DNA from: Nonlabens xylanidelens
GTDB taxonomy: Bacteria; Bacteroidota; Bacteroidia; Flavobacteriales; Flavobacteriaceae
Length of the DNA stretch: 64,000 nt
Reading direction: 5' to 3'
Assembly (NCBI RefSeq): GCF_002934445.1
Contig: NZ_PTJE01000009.1
Location: 60,956 to 124,955 of the forward strand
Shown here: positions 61,864 to 64,000 of the stretch, piece by piece
Layout of the letters: each line of letters starts with the position of its first letter
Position numbering within the stretch: position 1 is the stretch's first letter
Program-made: the position numbers and the translations under genes
Notes under the pieces: generated by a model
The model's database searches: none
Seen by the model: only the letters and a program-made list of their open reading frames with translations
What the model was told of the DNA's origin: nothing

Positions 61864-61946
61864 ACCTGGGTGCTGAAATTGGTAGACAGGCACGGTTGAG
61901 GGCCGTGTGTACTTTGTACGTGTGGGTTCAAGTCCCATTCCAGGTA
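61864..61946 (+). tRNA. tRNA-Leu (GAG)
   Basis: 83 nt with acceptor ACCTGGG/TCCAGGT (last pair G-U), discriminator A, anticodon stem CACGG/CCGTG around loop TTGAGGG giving GAG, class II variable arm. T stem GTGGG/CCCAT. Reads CUC/CUU leucine codons. Confidence 0.95.
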
Positions 61947-61950
61947 CTAC

Positions 61951-61984
61951 AAAAACCACTTAAACATCTGTTTAAGTGGTTTTT
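61951..61984 (+). terminator. Terminator of tRNA-Leu
   Basis: AAAAACCACTTAAACA 61951-61966 pairs perfectly with TGTTTAAGTGGTTTTT 61969-61984 around TC. The longest stem of its type in the window. Confidence 0.93.
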
Positions 61985-62109
61985 GCGTTTTATTAAGTAA
62001 CAAGATAGTAACAAAGATTATATATTTTAAATCAATCCTGTCCTAAATAAATAATAGGCACATCAAATCTAACCATTTTACTGGTTTGATTGTACATTTC
62101 CTTACAATT

Positions 62110-62415
62110 TCAAAAAAGAACCCCTTGTATATATTTGTTTGGCGGAGGTTGTTCTTTTGCAAATGGATTATCGAGCCATTTGTATAGGTCAACCTTTACG
62201 AATAGATTTAACCTTATAAAAGCAACTAGATTAGATAAGTACCAACCATGTTTTGCCTGTGTTTTCAATGCCTTTAATATTAGTATTGTAATTAGTGCGC
62301 TCCATATTTGTATCATAACTGCATTATGACTGGTTCCTATGAAAGATTTGATGTGTTACTGTTGTTTGATGTCTCTAAAAAATATTTCAACTTCCCATCT
62401 AGCCTTATAAAGCTC
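62110..62415 (-). pseudogene. IS4-family transposase, C-terminal remnant
   Basis: Read on the minus strand: ELYKARWEVEIFFRDIKQQ, a TAA stop, then HIKSFIGTSHNAVMIQIWSA and a tail to a stop at 62110-62112. The Y-(2)-R-(3)-E-type motif YKARWEVEIFFRDIKQ is the C1 signature of IS4 DDE transposases, and the catalytic Glu is the one in WEVE. It carries an internal stop and loses all upstream sequence at 62416-62418 (TAG), so it is a dead fragment whose 5' part is missing, probably displaced by the adjacent IS3 element. Confidence 0.8.
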
Positions 62416-62478
62416 CTAGTTTAGCCCTTTATTAGTTCGGAGTGATATTTTAAATTTCAAAACTAATATATTTGAGAT

Positions 62479-62781
62479 ATGAAATACAAGAAATGGACAT
62501 TAGAACAGAAGTTAGAGATACTTTCTGTATCGGAAGACATAGGAATTGTTGAAACCTGCCGTAAATACAGCGTTAGTACCGGTACTTTCTATAGTTGGAA
62601 AAAGAAGTTTGAGCACAAGGGAGAAGCTGGCTTAAAGGTTACATATGACACTAAAAGCAAGGAACTTAAAGCGGCTGAGGAAGAAAATCGTGTGTTACGA
62701 AAGTTACTAAGCGATAGAGACATCGAACTTGAGGTGCAACGAGAACTCTTAAAAAAAAGTTTGGGACATCAGATCCAATAA
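62479..62781 (+). CDS. IS3-family transposase OrfA
   Basis: 100 residues: HTH of the IS3 OrfA type (KWTLEQKLEILSVSEDIGIV, CRKYSVSTGTFYSWKKKFEH) and a leucine-zipper-like C-terminal helix (EEENRVLRKLLSDRDIELEV). OrfA binds the ends of the element. Its stop TAA (62779-62781) lies where orfB would normally be reached by programmed frameshift. Confidence 0.88.
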   Translation: MKYKKWTLEQKLEILSVSEDIGIVETCRKYSVSTGTFYSWKKKFEHKGEAGLKVTYDTKSKELKAAEEENRVLRKLLSDRDIELEVQRELLKKSLGHQIQ

Positions 62782-63714
62782 AAATTTAGTAGACGCTACT
62801 TGTAATAAACATAAGTGTAGTAAAACTAGTGTTATAAAGATGGTTGGTATTGTGCCAAGTAGTTATTACAAAGTACCAGTAATGGAAGAAAGGGAAACAA
62901 GCCATCGACACATACCTTTTATAAGAATAAAGGTTTGGTCTCACCAGAAGCTGTAGTAGTTGCTGTAAAAGATATTTTGAAGCACGAATTTATAGATTGT
63001 GGATACAGATTAATGACTAGTTATTTAACCAGGGATGGTTATACTATCAATCATAAAAAGCTATACAGGATTATGAAAGAAGAAGGTTTATTAAAGCTTG
63101 ACCATAGAATAGACAGAAGTGGTTGTGGGCGTAAGTTTGCGAAGTTTAGAAAAGTTAACACCTCTAGACCTTTAGAGTGCTTAGAGATGGACATAAAAAT
63201 GGTCTGGATACCAAGTGTGGGTAAAAATGCATATTTGCTCTCTGTTATTGATGTTCATACGCGTAGAATATTAAAGGACTATTTCTCTTTTAATATTAAA
63301 CAAAACAATGTAATAGTACTATTATCTGAGTTGTTTGAAGACTACTATTATCCTGACAATGTGGTTATTAGAAGTGATAACGGAAGCCAATTTATAGCAA
63401 GAAAAGTACGTGAATATTTAGGTTTAATAGGAGTACAGCAAGAGTTTACACACATTGCAACACCAGAGGAGAATGCACATATTGAAGCCTATCACGGAAT
63501 ATTAAAAAAAGAAGTCTTTAGAAGGTTCGATTATCAATATTTTGGGGAAATAGAGCAGATACTAAAACGTTAGGTGAAATTTTATAACAATAGAAGGCTT
63601 CACGGCTTGTTGGGACGTATTACACCAATGGAAAAATGGAATGCAGATAAGCATCTTATTATAATGAAAGACACTATCCTGAAAAGTGTGCAAGTTAAAA
63701 TAACTTGGGTTTGA
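62777..63714 (+). pseudogene. IS3-family transposase OrfB, frameshifted and truncated
   Basis: The first ~40 codons (NLVDATCNKHKCSKTSVIK) are in the frame of 62777, but from about 62890 the OrfB sequence continues in another frame (PSTHTFYKNKGLVSPEAVVV), so one or two bases were gained or lost near 62880-62905. The DDE core is present: Asp in LECLEMDIKMVWI, Asp in VVIRSDNGSQF, Glu in EENAHIEAYH. TAG at 63571-63573 interrupts KR-stop-VKFYNNRRLHGLL, where a Tyr is usual, and the frame then ends at TGA 63712-63714. Confidence 0.85.
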
Positions 63715-63781
63715 CTTTAATTAATATTTAGAGTTGAACCCTTTTATCATATATAGTTAAGAACTGATTAAGTATGATTCC

Positions 63782-64000
63782 CTAGTTTCTTACTGGCATA
63801 GACCATTTCTTAGTTGCTTCTCTGATTGCCAAATATACAGATTTCATAACAGCTTGATCTGTCCTGAAGGACAACTTGTTTTTGGTGTATTTACGTATTT
63901 TTCCATTAAGATTTTCGATAAGGTTTGTTGTATAGATGATTTTTCTGATCTCGATTGGGAACTCAAAGAACACGGTAAGCTCATCCCAGTTGTTCTGCCA
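63782..64000 (-). CDS. IS256-family transposase (C-terminal part, runs off window)
   Basis: The minus-strand frame is open from the window end to TAG at 63782-63784. It reads [20 protein letters not shown] then [20 protein letters not shown], the C-terminal signature of IS256 (mutator) DDE transposases, with the conserved (I/L)YTTN-x-IEN. The catalytic residues are upstream, outside the window. Confidence 0.88.
   Translation of the reverse strand, partial: WQNNWDELTVFFEFPIEIRKIIYTTNLIENLNGKIRKYTKNKLSFRTDQAVMKSVYLAIREATKKWSMPVRN

Larger units (their letters stand above)
62479..63714 (+). mobile_element. IS3-family insertion sequence (inactive)
   Basis: orfA and a disrupted orfB lie in the normal order on the plus strand. 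It abuts an IS4 remnant on the left and an IS256 gene on the right. I could not identify convincing terminal inverted repeats in 62419-62478 or 63715-63781, so the true ends are open. orfB has both a frameshift and a nonsense codon, so this copy cannot move itself. Confidence 0.8.

Noticed and set aside
61755..62000. An 81 aa frame across tRNA-Lys and tRNA-Leu
   Set aside because: It is only the translation of two tRNA genes and their terminators.
62090..62329. A 79 aa plus-strand frame
   Set aside because: It is antisense to the IS4 transposase remnant, whose family-like sequence explains the region.

Overview
This 64 kb window is chromosomal DNA of a low-GC marine-type member of Flavobacteriia (Bacteroidota). 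The assignment rests on TonB-dependent receptor/DUF4249 lipoprotein pairing, lipobox proteins, an RteC-family regulator, a C-terminal-type IS3/IS4/IS256 mix typical of the group, split transketolase genes, malate:quinone oxidoreductase, and Bacteroidota-type TAnnTTTG promoters in front of three tRNA genes. I did not try to name a species.

Layout. 1-4.9 kb: end of a tripartite RND efflux operon (adaptor tail, inner-membrane pump, outer-membrane lipoprotein channel). 5.09-33.89 kb: a 28.8 kb integrative element inserted into the 3' end of a tRNA-Arg(ACG) gene, bounded by a 23 bp direct repeat (22/23 identical). Its right end holds the tyrosine recombinase, RteC-like protein, excisionase-like HTH protein, replication initiator and DnaC-like ATPase. 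Its left end holds a four-gene module (conserved 251 aa protein, DUF5675, two small membrane proteins) that looks like a capsid/lysis or wall-acting cassette. Between them sits a dense defence island: PIN-domain protein, a structured 0.84 kb noncoding tract, an SMP-like microprotein, McrBC, a complete type I restriction-modification system with membrane and unknown accessory genes, a secreted trypsin-like protease paired with a large exported beta-rich protein, a broken LMW-phosphatase-like gene, and an IetAS-type AAA ATPase/subtilisin pair. From the XRE regulator at 21.5 kb down to the gene at 9.5 kb, ten genes lie head to tail on the minus strand with gaps of 0-80 bp or overlaps, so the type I and type IV systems probably share one transcript.

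33.9-61.6 kb: ordinary core genome: apt, thioredoxin-like proteins, flavin oxidoreductases, a TonB receptor with its lipoprotein, nitroreductase, thioesterase, mqo, dnaB, accA, a tgt-lptF/G-EamA operon, split transketolase, an FKBP lipoprotein with calcium-binding repeats, a S4/methyltransferase/phosphoribosyltransferase operon, shikimate kinase. 61.7-64 kb: tRNA-Lys and tRNA-Leu followed by a graveyard of insertion sequences (IS4 remnant, IS3 element with a dead orfB, IS256 end).

The most notable unexplained signals are: (i) a 16 bp perfect palindrome CGCTTTCGCGAAAGCG (six perfect, three near-perfect copies), most within 100 bp of a start codon and sometimes inside genes, where it writes AFAKA or RFRES peptides; (ii) the 8.70-9.54 kb noncoding tract with nested, perfectly paired stems, a candidate large structured RNA; (iii) a two-member family of membrane proteins with an NW-containing first membrane segment, one inside the restriction operon; and (iv) the left-end four-gene module, which suggests the element is a phage-satellite-like carrier of defence genes.
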